Shown piece by piece: positions 43,859 to 55,405 of a stretch of DNA of 64,000 bases. Below the pieces are notes generated by a model. The model had not been told where the DNA came from. It worked only from the letters and a program-made list of their open reading frames with translations, and did no database searches. Location: the NCBI GenBank assembly GCA_023078555.1, contig CM041200.1:4306936-4370935 (forward strand), written 5' to 3'. The translations under genes and the position numbers were made by a program. This DNA comes from Ulva prolifera (Eukaryota > Chlorophyta > Ulvophyceae > Ulvales > Ulvaceae). Position 1 is the first letter of the stretch. Each line of letters opens with the position of its first letter.

Positions 43859-46800
43859 CGGCTGCCGGACACACGCGTCGCGCACGTCCTCCAGGGTTTC
43901 CTGTGATCAGGTGTCGTCTCCGTCTCTGAGCTCTGGGACTTCCCCCCCCCTGGTCCCCGGATGTGCGGGGCGGGCCGAGACGCTGCCTGTATCAGTAGCA
44001 GCAGGGTCGTCCAAGCCTAGCAGAGTGCACATGCCGTTGGCGTCGCATGGCAAGCGGCCAGCACGCCCAGCATCTGTGATGTCTCCACCAGGCCCGCAAG
44101 CCACCCCCCCCTCTCACACCAGTGTGGTAGCAACGATCCCGCCGTCCAACCAGTGCTGCCGCTCCCCATGCATGGGCTCCGACATGCTGGGGAGACTGTC
44201 TCCGGCAGCGCGCCATGCGGCTGCGGTCCCCCCGGCCACGGCGGGGGGCCGCCGCGGCGCGAGAGGCCTGTGGCGTGGCGCACCGGCAGCACACTCCAGT
44301 GCTGCTGGTGGAGGCGGGGCTGCGGCGGGGGGTGCCCCGAGTCGGTGCGCCGCATGCATGGCCCCCAGTGCGCGTGCGCATCCCGCAACAACGCTGTACG
44401 GCGGTTCATATGTTACACATACTGGTTCATAAGTTGCACATCTCTGGCCGGTGGTTCGCATGCTTAGGCGCGTTGCGGTGCGGATAGGCCGTTTCACGGA
44501 GCTGGTGGAGCGGCAAGGGACAGTTCTGCACTGCTGCCGGTTGGTGACGGCTGTGGGCCGAGGGGGGAGCGGGGGACGCAATGCATGGGTGCTTGCGCAT
44601 GCAATGGGTAGGGTGCGTGAGGCAGAGATAGTGAGGGATAGTGCAAGTAAAGTAACTTTAGATGTACTGAGCCGTATCCTGAAGAGGACATTGACAACTC
44701 CAAATTAATGGGACCACATATGCCGCAGGGGTAAACCACCTGGAAACCCCCCTCAGACGACTGTACGCAACTCACAGGGCGCCTCCACTGCTAAGCGCGT
44801 GATGCCGTCAATGCCATGAAGCGATTCAGGGATGGGTCGCCGGTGACGGGCGGTGCAAGATGCTGCCATTGGTGCCGCTCACACACAGCCGCTTGCGGCT
44901 GCATAGCGAGGATTCCCAAGCTGGCAAGGATAGCGGTGCATGGACGGCTGCTCCGGGCCAGAGATGACAGTACTCCTGTGCCCGCTGTGTGGGCACCTCA
45001 GCATCAGCCGTTCTCCGTATGTTGTCATGCTGTTCACAGGAGCAGTGTGTGTTCGCGGGCCACAGACGGTGCATGCATGCGGTTTGCCATCGCTCACACA
45101 TGGATGCATGTTGAGGCAGAGGCCGTGACAGCACAGAGAGACCTGAAGCACCATGTGCGTTACAAGGACAAAGCCGGAGTGGCCGGTAGCACGGCCAGGG
45201 CAACGAAGCACCATGTGTTCTCAGGCGCCACACGCTCCACGATGATTCGAATGCATCAGTGCCGCTCGCAGGCCCCCCATTGATGGTCTTTGTCACATTA
45301 GGTCATCCCACAAGCCACCTTGCTTCCTGCGGTCCTTGCTTGTTCGTCTCATGTGTCTCTTGGCGGTTTAGAGAACATGTGCAATGGCAAGGTTTGTTTC
45401 ACAGACCGACACCAAATGTCGCTTTGGGGCAGGTGTTAGTGAATGCGGTTCAACAGTGACTTCGCCCAGGGAGTTGCTCGGATGGAGAACAGCACACAGA
45501 AGAAGCACGGCTGGTGTAGCATTGGAATTGTCTGCGCCAGGTCTGCTTGTGTGGTGCAATGGCCCAAAAGTCTTGGTGCGCTGATGCAACGGCCCGAGCT
45601 CATGTGGTACGTGCAGCCAAACGTCTATGTTGGGATGCGAAATCACTGGTTGGGCCGCATCAGCAAGGTCAACGGTCTCTTGGTTCTCAACACCCCGTCA
45701 TTGCTGCTTCCCTGCGATGGTCGATGCGGTACTGCGCCAACCGTCTGGAGACCTGATCTGGCGCAGGCTTGCGTGTACTCTCACGTCACATCAGTCAAAA
45801 AGTTGCTGAAGAATAGTCTGCTGATGCGGTGCACGTGGTGTAGCACATCCTGTCGCATCGTGTCACTGACGGGCGAGCCGGACGTCTCCACAGCGCTAGC
45901 TGATCGCACGAGATCGCAGACACGCGAGGGTCGACCCAGGGCTGGCCTCGCATGGTTTTTAAAAACATCCCAGGTCTCAAACTAATTGCAAGCTTGGGAC
46001 GTGATAGTCTGCGCTCGCGGTGTGCAGACTCTGGCAGTCAAACTCAATCCCATGCGGCCCGAGATGTACACGAAACTTGCCTACCAGACAGCCGTACTAC
46101 CAACGGGTTTCTGGTTGCCTGTAAGCATATGTTCGCATTGGGCGATGATGGAGCAAACGGACACAACTCCTGGCTGATAGCGGCACGCCGTGCAGTTTCA
46201 ACTGAGCAGCGCTGAGGACGCTTGGCACGGTCCCTGCCCAAACAAAACGCGCAAGCTTACCACCTGGGCATAGGTAAATGCATACGAGGCGTGGCCAGCC
46301 ATTCTCTGTTGCCAGGTAACCCCTGTAGTCACCTTCGCGCTGCCTCTACGGGGGCCCATGTGATGCGTCTCGGTCGGCCGCACTGTGTACAGCCGTGGTG
46401 GACCAGCGCATATGCATGCTTGACGCACATCCGTTGGAATGCCTGAGGTTGGCGATGCTTTGCGTTTTCAAAGTGCGAATGCGTTCACGATTGGACCATG
46501 TGTCAGCAAGCGTAGAATTTGCGCAAATCAGCTTGGCGTCGTGCTGTCCAGGCCAGTGCATCCCGCAGTACGTCATCAGTCCTTGAGACCACAGGGGCAA
46601 CGCACATCGGGGAATGGTGACAGAGCTACATAAGCATCCGCGGGCACAATGAATACATCACCGTTGACAGGCTGGTATGTGTGTTGTTCTCTTGTGATTC
46701 CTCCGTGTGTCGAGGCTCCCGTGCCTGCGTTAATAACAAGCCATGAACGATTAGCATGTCTGCAGAACTGTTGATGAACCGTCAATGAGCACCAGGCTAG

Positions 46801-46869
46801 TCAACACATAGTCTGCTGTGCCTTGACAGTGGTGCTTGGCGAGGTCGCGCACGGCCTGCATTGCTTCGC
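43859..46869. other. Intergenic, including SINE copy C
   Basis: GC-rich at first (long frames antisense to nothing recognisable), then AT-richer. A plus frame 45443-45985 lacks any known motif and has no convincing splice partners. The only structure identified is the SINE copy. Confidence 0.45.
44643..44812 (-). repeat. SINE-like dispersed repeat, copy C, head truncated
   Basis: On the minus strand this matches the body of copies A and B, from the CTTAGCA-type segment through GGGGGGTTTCCAGGTGGTTTA to the TTACTTTACTTGC tail. The tRNA-like head with A and B boxes is missing, so the copy is 5'-truncated. Confidence 0.8.
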
Positions 46870-48372
46870 ATGACGGGTGGCAGAACGGAGACTCGTCGGG
46901 CGGGAATCTGCAGGGCGAGGAAGCATGTATTAGGTAAGACTCCACAATTCTTAAGCTTTGTGTTGAATCTAACCTGGCTCAATTGCGGCGAAAACATCAG
47001 TGACGGTGCAGGACTGTTGCTGCTTTTAGCAAGCAGCTGCTCGTTGCTTGGGCGCGTGTCCGCGATCTCCGCCACGAAATGTAGAGATGTTCTTGAAGTA
47101 GTAACGCGTCAAGAGAAGGCGTACCGGAAGACCAACTCACCATGCGGAGACCCCCTCTGCGGCGAGATACCTCCCTCACCGCTCAACTTCACAGCGCGCC
47201 TTTCCCCGCAATGCGCTACTCTCATGGACTCGTATCGCTCATCGTGGTCCCGCATGATGCTCTCCAACACGGTGAAGCCGGGTGACCGGCTATGCTCCCA
47301 CTCCATGCTTGCCAGGAGCCCGACCAACCCAGTCCTCATGTCATCACCAACCACAGCAACATTCCTCCTCTGCTCCGTCCCCAAGGTCGGCTGCACCAAC
47401 CTCCGCAAGCTCCTCCACGCGATGCTCCAGGACCCAAACCCCCCCATCCGCGACGCCTTCACCCAGTTCAATAAGGTCCACCTCCCGCCCTACCCCACCA
47501 TCTGGCACTACCGCCTCCCCCACCCCGACCCCCGCAATGACCTCACCCCCTCCGACTACACCGGCAACATCAACACCACCGCCCGCGAGCCGTTCGCCCC
47601 CGTCGTCCCGTCCGCCCCCCCGCGCGTCCCCGACGGCATCCCCTCCTTCGTCGTCGGCCGCAACCCCTATGTCCGCCTCGTCTCTGGCTACCTCGACAAG
47701 ATGGTCTACAACCCGAATCGCTACGACCAGTGGACGTTCAAGGCGGTCAACAAGGGCATGGAGTTCGACCAGGCCGCGCGCTGGAACGGCACCGTCGCCT
47801 CGTTCCGCAGCTTTGTGCGATCCCTCGCGCACTCTGGCGTCGACGCCGTCGACGGCCACTTCCACCTCGCCACCAAGTTCTGCGCTGGCAGCGTCCACAT
47901 GGACTACTACCTCAAGCTTGAAGACCTCGAGGAGTGGTTCCCGTGCTTCATGGACGGCCTCGGCCTGCGCAGCTGGACCGAATCCGGGTGGGCGGACACG
48001 CCGCACGGCCGCATGCGCGTCGGCGAGGGCGAGCAGCGCATCTCGATCGACGCGGCGCGCGGCCCCGGCTTCAAAGGCATCGAGGGCGTCGACTGGATGC
48101 ACGTCGAGGGCAGCCAGTGCTGGTGGAGCCCCTCAAGCATGTCATGTCAGGAGTACTATCGGAGCTTCGAGGCGGCGGACGGGACGATCGTGCCGGGCGG
48201 CGGCGGCGCGGTCGGGGGCGTCGGCGCGCTGCGCGACGAGCATGACACGCGTGCGGATGACAAGTGGCAGCAGTACTACGACCAGGAGACCTCGGACCTG
48301 GTGTATTTCCTGTATTACAAAGACTTCCAGGCGTTTGGGTATGAGCGGTTCATTGTGCCCCCAGGGCGGTGA
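46870..48372 (+). CDS. Carbohydrate sulfotransferase (Sulfotransfer_2 type)
   Basis: A single open frame gives 500 residues from ATG 46870. Residues from about 165 read FLLCSVPKVGCTNLRKLL, the 5'-phosphosulfate-binding loop for PAPS. At about 260, FVVGRNPYVRLVSGYLDKM is the 3'-phosphate-binding segment. The C-terminal YYDQETSDLVYFLYYKDFQAFGY matches the family end. A Leu-rich segment near residues 55-72 could be a signal anchor, fitting Golgi residence. The enzyme should transfer sulfate from PAPS to a secreted glycan. There is a GTAAGA donor at 46935, so the N-terminus may be spliced differently and the start is uncertain. The catalytic core is intronless, unlike its neighbours. Confidence 0.88.
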   Translation: MTGGRTETRRAGICRARKHVLGKTPQFLSFVLNLTWLNCGENISDGAGLLLLLASSCSLLGRVSAISATKCRDVLEVVTRQEKAYRKTNSPCGDPLCGEIPPSPLNFTARLSPQCATLMDSYRSSWSRMMLSNTVKPGDRLCSHSMLARSPTNPVLMSSPTTATFLLCSVPKVGCTNLRKLLHAMLQDPNPPIRDAFTQFNKVHLPPYPTIWHYRLPHPDPRNDLTPSDYTGNINTTAREPFAPVVPSAPPRVPDGIPSFVVGRNPYVRLVSGYLDKMVYNPNRYDQWTFKAVNKGMEFDQAARWNGTVASFRSFVRSLAHSGVDAVDGHFHLATKFCAGSVHMDYYLKLEDLEEWFPCFMDGLGLRSWTESGWADTPHGRMRVGEGEQRISIDAARGPGFKGIEGVDWMHVEGSQCWWSPSSMSCQEYYRSFEAADGTIVPGGGGAVGGVGALRDEHDTRADDKWQQYYDQETSDLVYFLYYKDFQAFGYERFIVPPGR

Positions 48373-50873
48373 CGCGTTCCTGCCGCCCAGCTCACGCTCT
48401 GACTGGCTGAGTCAGAGAGGGGGGCGGAATGTTCGGAGCGCGCTGGCAGCACGGCCACGTCTGCTGCGAGTGTGTCGGGGGGCAGAGTGAGGCAGGGGGG
48501 GAGAGCCAGCAGAGGGCAGCATGCGAGACGCGTGCGTGGTGCACGTCTTCATGTGCCGGTGCTGGTGTCGAGGCGTGCCCACCCGTTGAGTGTGGACACG
48601 CGCGTTGCGCGGCCTTTTTTCAGTAGGTGTAGGACTGCTCTTCAGTCTGTGAGACCGTTTCCAGGCCCGGCATGGCCCAGGCTTGCTTGTCACGTGGCCT
48701 CAGCTCTCCAGTCAGCTTTTCAAGGGACGACGATTGTGCCGATGTCGTGCATGTCTTCTGGAGGGGGGCCGTGTGACGCAATGAATGTGATTGCTGCGAA
48801 CACCATCATCAACGGAGCTGAAACCCTGAACGAATGCCAGTGCCTGCCAGTGCCTGCCAGGCTGAACACAGTTCATCCACCGCATCTACACCGGACACGA
48901 GACAGCCAATCTTGTACGTGTAACAGTCTGCGGCCCAGCTTGTATTCGGGTTTGCTGCGAATGATGTGGTTCTTGTGGCTGCAATCAGTCTATGCTGTGT
49001 GCCAGCGGCCGGCGAGTGCATGCAGCATGCACTGGCCATACCATACATGCCATCCTGGAGCTCAGGAGAGTGTGAGCCGCTACAGCTCTGCACAGTCCGT
49101 AGAACTGTATCTGGCAATGATGATGGCTGTGCAGGCGTTTGTCTCACTGCCTCTGCCAACTCAGTCAACTGTAGCGGACCTCAGGCACAGAAACAGGCAC
49201 ACTCTGTCAGGTAGACGTATTCTTCCTTCCTTCCTTCCAGCACAAATGTGCTTCGTTTGCCCGACATCAGTGTATCGGAACATGCTTTGCCAAAGCCTGA
49301 GCACGTCTTTGGTTGAAGGTGTCTGCTAAGCTGGCCGAACTGTGGCGTCGGGTGCCAAGTGGCATCTCAGGCGTTCATTGGTCCTGTTGTATTCGATTAC
49401 CGATCATTCTTCCAGTATACACTGTATACAGGCAAGCATACGATTAATTTGCACAGAATATAGAAGCTGTGGACACAGTGTGTCATACCGCGTGCAGTGA
49501 AACACCTGTTATGCCTGGTGCCTTCTTCAAGCTTGTGCTAATGCACCAAACGCAGCCGGAATTAGGAGGTTACAGGTGCTCGGTCAGCATTCTTGTGAAC
49601 ATTATGTCAGCAGCGCATGTGAAATGCTCTCAGCGGCCCACAGGGCTGGAACACGTCAGCAGCATGCATCAGCACCTGGCTTTCCACTCATCGACGTGCT
49701 GGAGCTTCGACAAGTAGTGGACTGGCGCAGAACATGAATGCATGATGAACAGTCAACCCTGCAAATCAATGCATGTGCAGTGCTGATGAGCGCGTGTAGA
49801 AACTCTCTCTGGATGAGATTGCTGTGGAGCACATGCGCTGTTCATGATCAGAAATGCTGAGGAGCGAACCACATAGCAATGGCACAGCAGAGCCCAATGC
49901 GTGGGTGAGCTGCAGGCCTAATGCTTGACGCAACCAGACAACAGATCTTGAACTTGTGGGGCCTGTTGACCTCATCTGCTCTTGCCGCAAAGCCAATGCA
50001 GAGCTCTGGCACCGACGCAGTGCTGCTCATGCACCTGTGTTTGAAGATGTGCAGCGCAACTAAATCCCACTTCAGCAACCGAACCACACGCAGACAGCAG
50101 AAGAAATTACACGGCGTTACAATAATGCGGAATGGAAAGAAAACCGCATGAGTATCAGGACCTGCAGTCCAAAACAGGCATGCTGGAGCTCGAGCCTTGT
50201 TGAAATTTAAGCGGGCAAGCGGCGCCAGCGAGCTGCGCAGGGCGCAACCGCCAACCCCACAATCCCCCGCATCCCCAGCTCTCATGGCCGGAGGAAAACA
50301 ATAATTGCCCATCAGAGCGCAGAGGATCCCCCAGCTCCAACTCACCGCTCTTGCATGGCCCCAGACAGCTGGCGGAGCACTGTGTGAAAAGCAACGCATG
50401 AGCACTCCGGGCTCATTGCATCATGCACGAGCTGCTGTTGAATCTGGTTGCCACGTACACCTGGTTGTGCGTCATGGCCTGCTGTGCGTACCGCTTCAGG
50501 GCTGGGCATCGACAGGAAAAACGGCCCGAAGCGTCCTCAGGGCACTTCGGGGAGAGCATGGGCGAGCCCGTTAAAAAAAAAGACGATGGGCTGCGATCGA
50601 GCATGGCATAGCAGCAGCGCAACGCATGGGAGGCGGTGCTCCCAGCAGCCATGGTGCTGCGAAGCTGTAACCACGCCTCGGCGACCGAGGCCCTCTCTAG
50701 CCACGGCATTTGACGCACCTGGTGCACAACGAGCACGGCTGAACGCCCGCAGGAGAACCCCCCCTCAGCATCACGCCCGTCATCCGCGCACGAGCGTGCG
50801 TGATACATGCAGCGATTTTGATTAGAGCAGGCTCCCCACAAGGCGGCCCTGCGCCGACGCCGGGTGGGAACGG
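48373..50873. other. Intergenic between convergent genes
   Basis: The 3' flanks of the sulfotransferase (+) and of the membrane/LRR gene (-) fall here. The plus frame 48472-49329 and the minus frame 50405-49848 have no domain or splice support. A TTCC repeat lies near 49222. Confidence 0.5.
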
Positions 50874-53800
50874 CTAAGAGTAGCCCGGCAGCAGCACGTG
50901 CGCACGCGTTGTGCGGGCCTGCGCGACGAGGATGTCCAGCGCCATCGTGCTGACGGTCGAGTCCGACAGGTCCGCGAGCTCGAGGGCGGGCGAGGCGGCG
51001 AGGGCAGAGGCGAGGGTCGCCGCCGCGCCCGCGCTCAGGGTGCCGAGGCCGCGCACGTCCAGCACCTGGAGCGCCGGCAGCGTGCGCAGCGCGTCGGCGA
51101 GGAGCGTGAGGAGGCCCTCCATGAACGCCGACGCGAGGGGGGCCCCGAGGCCGGGCAGCCGCAGCTCGCGCAGCGCATGCATGTGCTGCAGCTTCGTCAT
51201 GAGCAGCGCGGCGCCCTCCCACGTGAGCCCGGCGGCCACGACCGGCTTGCGCGGCCTCGTGCCGCCGCCATCGTCGCCGAACGTGAGTACCTGCACCGCA
51301 GCACGCGCAGTGAGCGCAGCAGGCACAGCACGCACAGCGTACGGAACGCCACACAGCCATCGCCAACAACACAACAACATATCAAAAAATCTGGGCAATA
51401 CGCATGTTTTTGGCAGCCAGAGTTGCCTCATGAAGTTCTTGCAGAGCAGGCGCTAGTCTTGCGCAGACGACATGGTAGCTGTAGCTGAGCGTAGAAGCCC
51501 CCGGGAGGAAGGCGGACCCCAATTCACCATGTGTACACATTTGTGTGCACGCAGAGGCCAGTGCAGTTGCGCGAGTGCGGCGCACCTGGAGCGCGGGCAG
51601 CAGCGCGGCGGCCGCCACGAGCGCCTGCGTGCCCTCAAACGCCGGCCGGTTGCCCATCAGCCGCAGCACGTGCAGCGCGGGCAGCACGCGCAGCGCGTCC
51701 GCGAGGTCCTCCGCGCCGCTGTCGCCGATGTCGTTGCCCTCGAGGTCGAGCACGTGCAGGCCGACGGCCGCAGCGGCGGCGCCGCTGGCGCCGCTGGCGC
51801 CGCCGGCGAGCGCCTCGGCGGCGGCGAGCAGCGCCTCCGCGAGGGCGGCGGCGCCGCGGCTGCCGAGGTTCGTGTGCGCGAGGCGCAGCACCTGCAGCCG
51901 GGGCAGCTGCCCGAGGCACTTGCCGAGCTCCCGCGCGCCTGCAGCAGCACCGCCCGCTGAGTGCCGCGGGCAACTCTCGTGTGCGTCGCGGCTCGCACAC
52001 GCAGCTGGGGCGTGTGCCACATCGATGTGACGGTGACAGTGGCCAGCGTGAACAGTGCCCGGAACCAGACGGCCTGACTAGCCTGCGTGCCTGATCCGGA
52101 GTTTTATGTCTTTGATCTAGATGTTTTGTATCCTCGATGATGGAATCCAAAGAGCGATGGATTCCAGGTACCACGCCAGAGTCCCACGCACCCGCCTGAT
52201 GTATGACCATCATTGGCAGTAGTGGCAACCTGATGATGCATACGCATGCACTCCCGAAGGCGGGACCGTGCAAGGGGCGGAGCGCGCCTTCGACACCGAT
52301 AGGGTTCCCCCCGAGGTCCAGCGCCGTCAGCGTGTCCGGGCCGCGGCCGACGCGGTCCCAGTCGCCGAGTAGCGCGGCCGTGCCGCCGCGGCTGATGCCG
52401 TTGTCCGGCAGCACGAGACTGCGCAGCCGCAGCATGTGCGGCACGAGGCCCCCCAGAGACGCGGCCCCCGCATCCCCCAGAAGGCAGCCCCGCAGCGCGA
52501 GGTCCTCCACCTGCGCGAGGGGGTGCGCGGGGGCCGCGGGCAGCGCCGCGAGGAGGTTTGGGCGGCCGAGGTTGATGCCAGAGAGGTGCAGCGTCGCGAG
52601 GCGGCGGGTGGCGCCCGGGGGGGCCGCGAGGACGTTGCTCCTCGGCACAGTCGGGCTCGGCGCGCGCAGCTTGAGTTGCCGCAGGTCCGCGATGTGCGGC
52701 ACAAGGTCGAGGAGGAGTGCAAACTGTGCCGCCTGCATGCACGTGCGCACGCATGAGAGCGCCGGGTTTGCAGCGCGCGCCGACCAGGGTGAAAGATTTT
52801 GCAGAATGATCGCTTAGGAGAGCAATGGAGGTGGTGATGCAAGTGCGACTTGAGCTTGCAGAGGGGATGATGGCACCCCCGGTATGGCGAGTGAAGCGAG
52901 GAACAAACTGGTCTATGATTGGTGCCGAGGTCCTCCTTTCTGTTGTTAAGATAGTATGCTCATACGAATACTGAAACCCTGCGCTGACGCGCACGCGCGG
53001 TGCGAGCGAGGTGCAGATTTCAGCGGACGGGTCAACACACTGCGTCGGTGGCATGCGGATGGGGGTTGGCACGCACCTGGGCGGGGGCGGCCTGGCTCGC
53101 GCCATCGACCTCGGGGCACGCGAGGTTAAGGTTTGCGATCGTGCGCACGACCGCCTGCGCGCCGCGCTCCACGCGCGCCACGCTGCCCGGCGCCAGCCCG
53201 GCGACATCGAGGCTCAGCATCGCAGCGGCCCCGGCCGTCGTCTCGCTGCGCGCGTGCATGTTGCGGAAGATGTGTGACAGCGTCACCTCCTGCGCACCTC
53301 CGGCGGCATCGCCGGCGCGCTCGTTCTGGCGCAGCGACAGCAGCCGGAGGCTCGCGTTGACGTTCACATGGCTCAGCAGCTCGCGCAGCGCGGCGGCCGT
53401 CCAGACGCAGCCGTGGCCGCGCACGCAGTGCGTCGAGCGCAGCAGCGGCGCCAGCGCCGACGCCATCTCGGCCGTCCACACCGCCATCTGCGGCGCCGCT
53501 CCGCCCCCGCCGTGCTCCAGCCACGCGTATCCGTCGTACTGCGACGCGTCCCCATGCGCCGCCGCCGCGCCGAGGTGCGGAGGCAGCTCGGCGGCCAGCG
53601 GCGTGCACGACACGTCGACCTCCTCCAGCTTCCGGCAGCACGCAAAGCATGCCGCGAGTGCGGAGATCCCCGCCGGAGTGAGGGTGTTGCCGCCGAAGGC
53701 GACCCGCTCGATCTCGGAGGGCTGCGGCTTCGCCGCGGGCCCCCGTGGCCACGCCTTGGACAGCGCGAAGGCGGCCGCGTCGTCCAGGAAGCACGCGTCG

Positions 53801-55367
53801 AGGGACACCTTTTTCAGGATGGGCAGGGTGGGCAGCAGGCGGCCGAGTGCGGTGCAGCTGTCGGCACCGAGGCGATTTCCTGTGAGCACGAGCTCCCTGC
53901 ATGGAAACACACATGCATGACGCACAGCACAGTATCCCACAGGGGGGCTGCACCCGTCCGGTGCGCAAGAGCCGGCCGTGCTGCGAGCTACTCTTTTATA
54001 ACATGGACGTCTCAGAACCCTACAGGCCTGCCTGATCCAAATGTGCGAACGCTGGCGCCGCTGCATGCCGTGGCGATCGCCGTACTGGACGCGGCAAATC
54101 GGGTTGCCGTAAACAGCGCACAGCGCACAGCACACAGCACAGCAGCGGTGGGAGCGCTGCACCCGAGCTTCTTGCAGCCCTCCAGGGCCTGGACGATCGA
54201 GCGCGGCGGCACCTGCGCCCCCCAGAAGCGCGTCAGGAACAGCTTCCGCAGGCCGGGGGATCCCCCGATCACGGCCGCCAGGCTGCGCGCGCTCCCCTCG
54301 TCGAGCTCGCACCGTGTGCCGGCCAGCCGCAGCTTGCTCACGCCCTTCGGCTGTGCCGAGAGCACGCGCAGCAGCATCGCGAGGACGTCCGGGTGGAGCG
54401 CGAAGCTGCACTCCAGCGCGGCGACGGTCGCATGCTCCGACACGAAGTGGAGCGCCGCGACGAGCGTGCTGTGGCGCTGCGGGACGCTGAGGCTGACCTC
54501 GACCGGCACGGACAGCTCGACGGCGGGGGAGATGTGTGCCGGCAGGGAGCGCTGCGCGCTGTGCAGCCTCATCACCTGCACAGCACACAGCACAGCGTTC
54601 ATCATCGGCGGCGCCTTGTCTCTGGCACTATTTTGTTCACCCGCGTGCTCGAGATTCACCCGAGTCAGCAGCATCAACATCCACCTTCAGCGCATGCTCC
54701 AATAGCAACAAATACACACCACAAGCACTGACACAATGAAATTTACAGAACACTGTTTTGAGAATGATGTGTGCGTGGATGTCTGAGCGCGGAAACTCAA
54801 AGCGCGGCAAGAGCTAGCGGCAGCTTCGGAGGCACAGTGGAGGGGGGGCTCGCACGTGGCACGGCCGCAGCCACTGCTCAATCAGGCGGCTCGAGAGGTC
54901 GGCCTCCTCCTTCGGGTCGGTGTGCGGCGCCGCGTGCGGCAGCAGGCCGTCGTCCACGCACCCCCCCGGCAGGCTGAGGCGCAGGAAGACAAACGCGCGC
55001 TGCCGCAGCCACGGCGACGCGAGGGTATTGCAGGCGCGGAAGGCGGCGCGCGCGGCGAAGCGGCTGCGCAGCAGCAGCAGCAGCAGCTCGACGTAGTCCT
55101 CCGCGGTGAAGTTTGTTTCGGCGATGTCGAGGCTGTACGGCAGGCTGCGCACCTCGAGGACGCGCACGAGCTGCACCCACCGCCCTCCGTTTGATGGCGG
55201 GCGCTGGTTCCGATTGACACAACCACTTGCATCCAAGGCCGCAATCACACGCTCTTGACCGATTTCCTTCGGCGTGAGAACTGAGAGTTGCAATGATGTG
55301 TAGTCTGTTTAGGTGAGCTGCCATACAATGGCCAGAGTTGTTGTAAACAGGCACATATCAAGGGCAG

Positions 55368-55405
<38 letters not shown>

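Noticed and set aside
47282..48490. 402-codon plus frame rich in Ser, Pro, Arg and Thr
   Set aside because: It is a shifted-frame shadow of the sulfotransferase.
48472..49329. 285-codon plus frame downstream of the sulfotransferase
   Set aside because: No domain, no splice support, and mixed composition crossing from GC-rich to AT-rich DNA.
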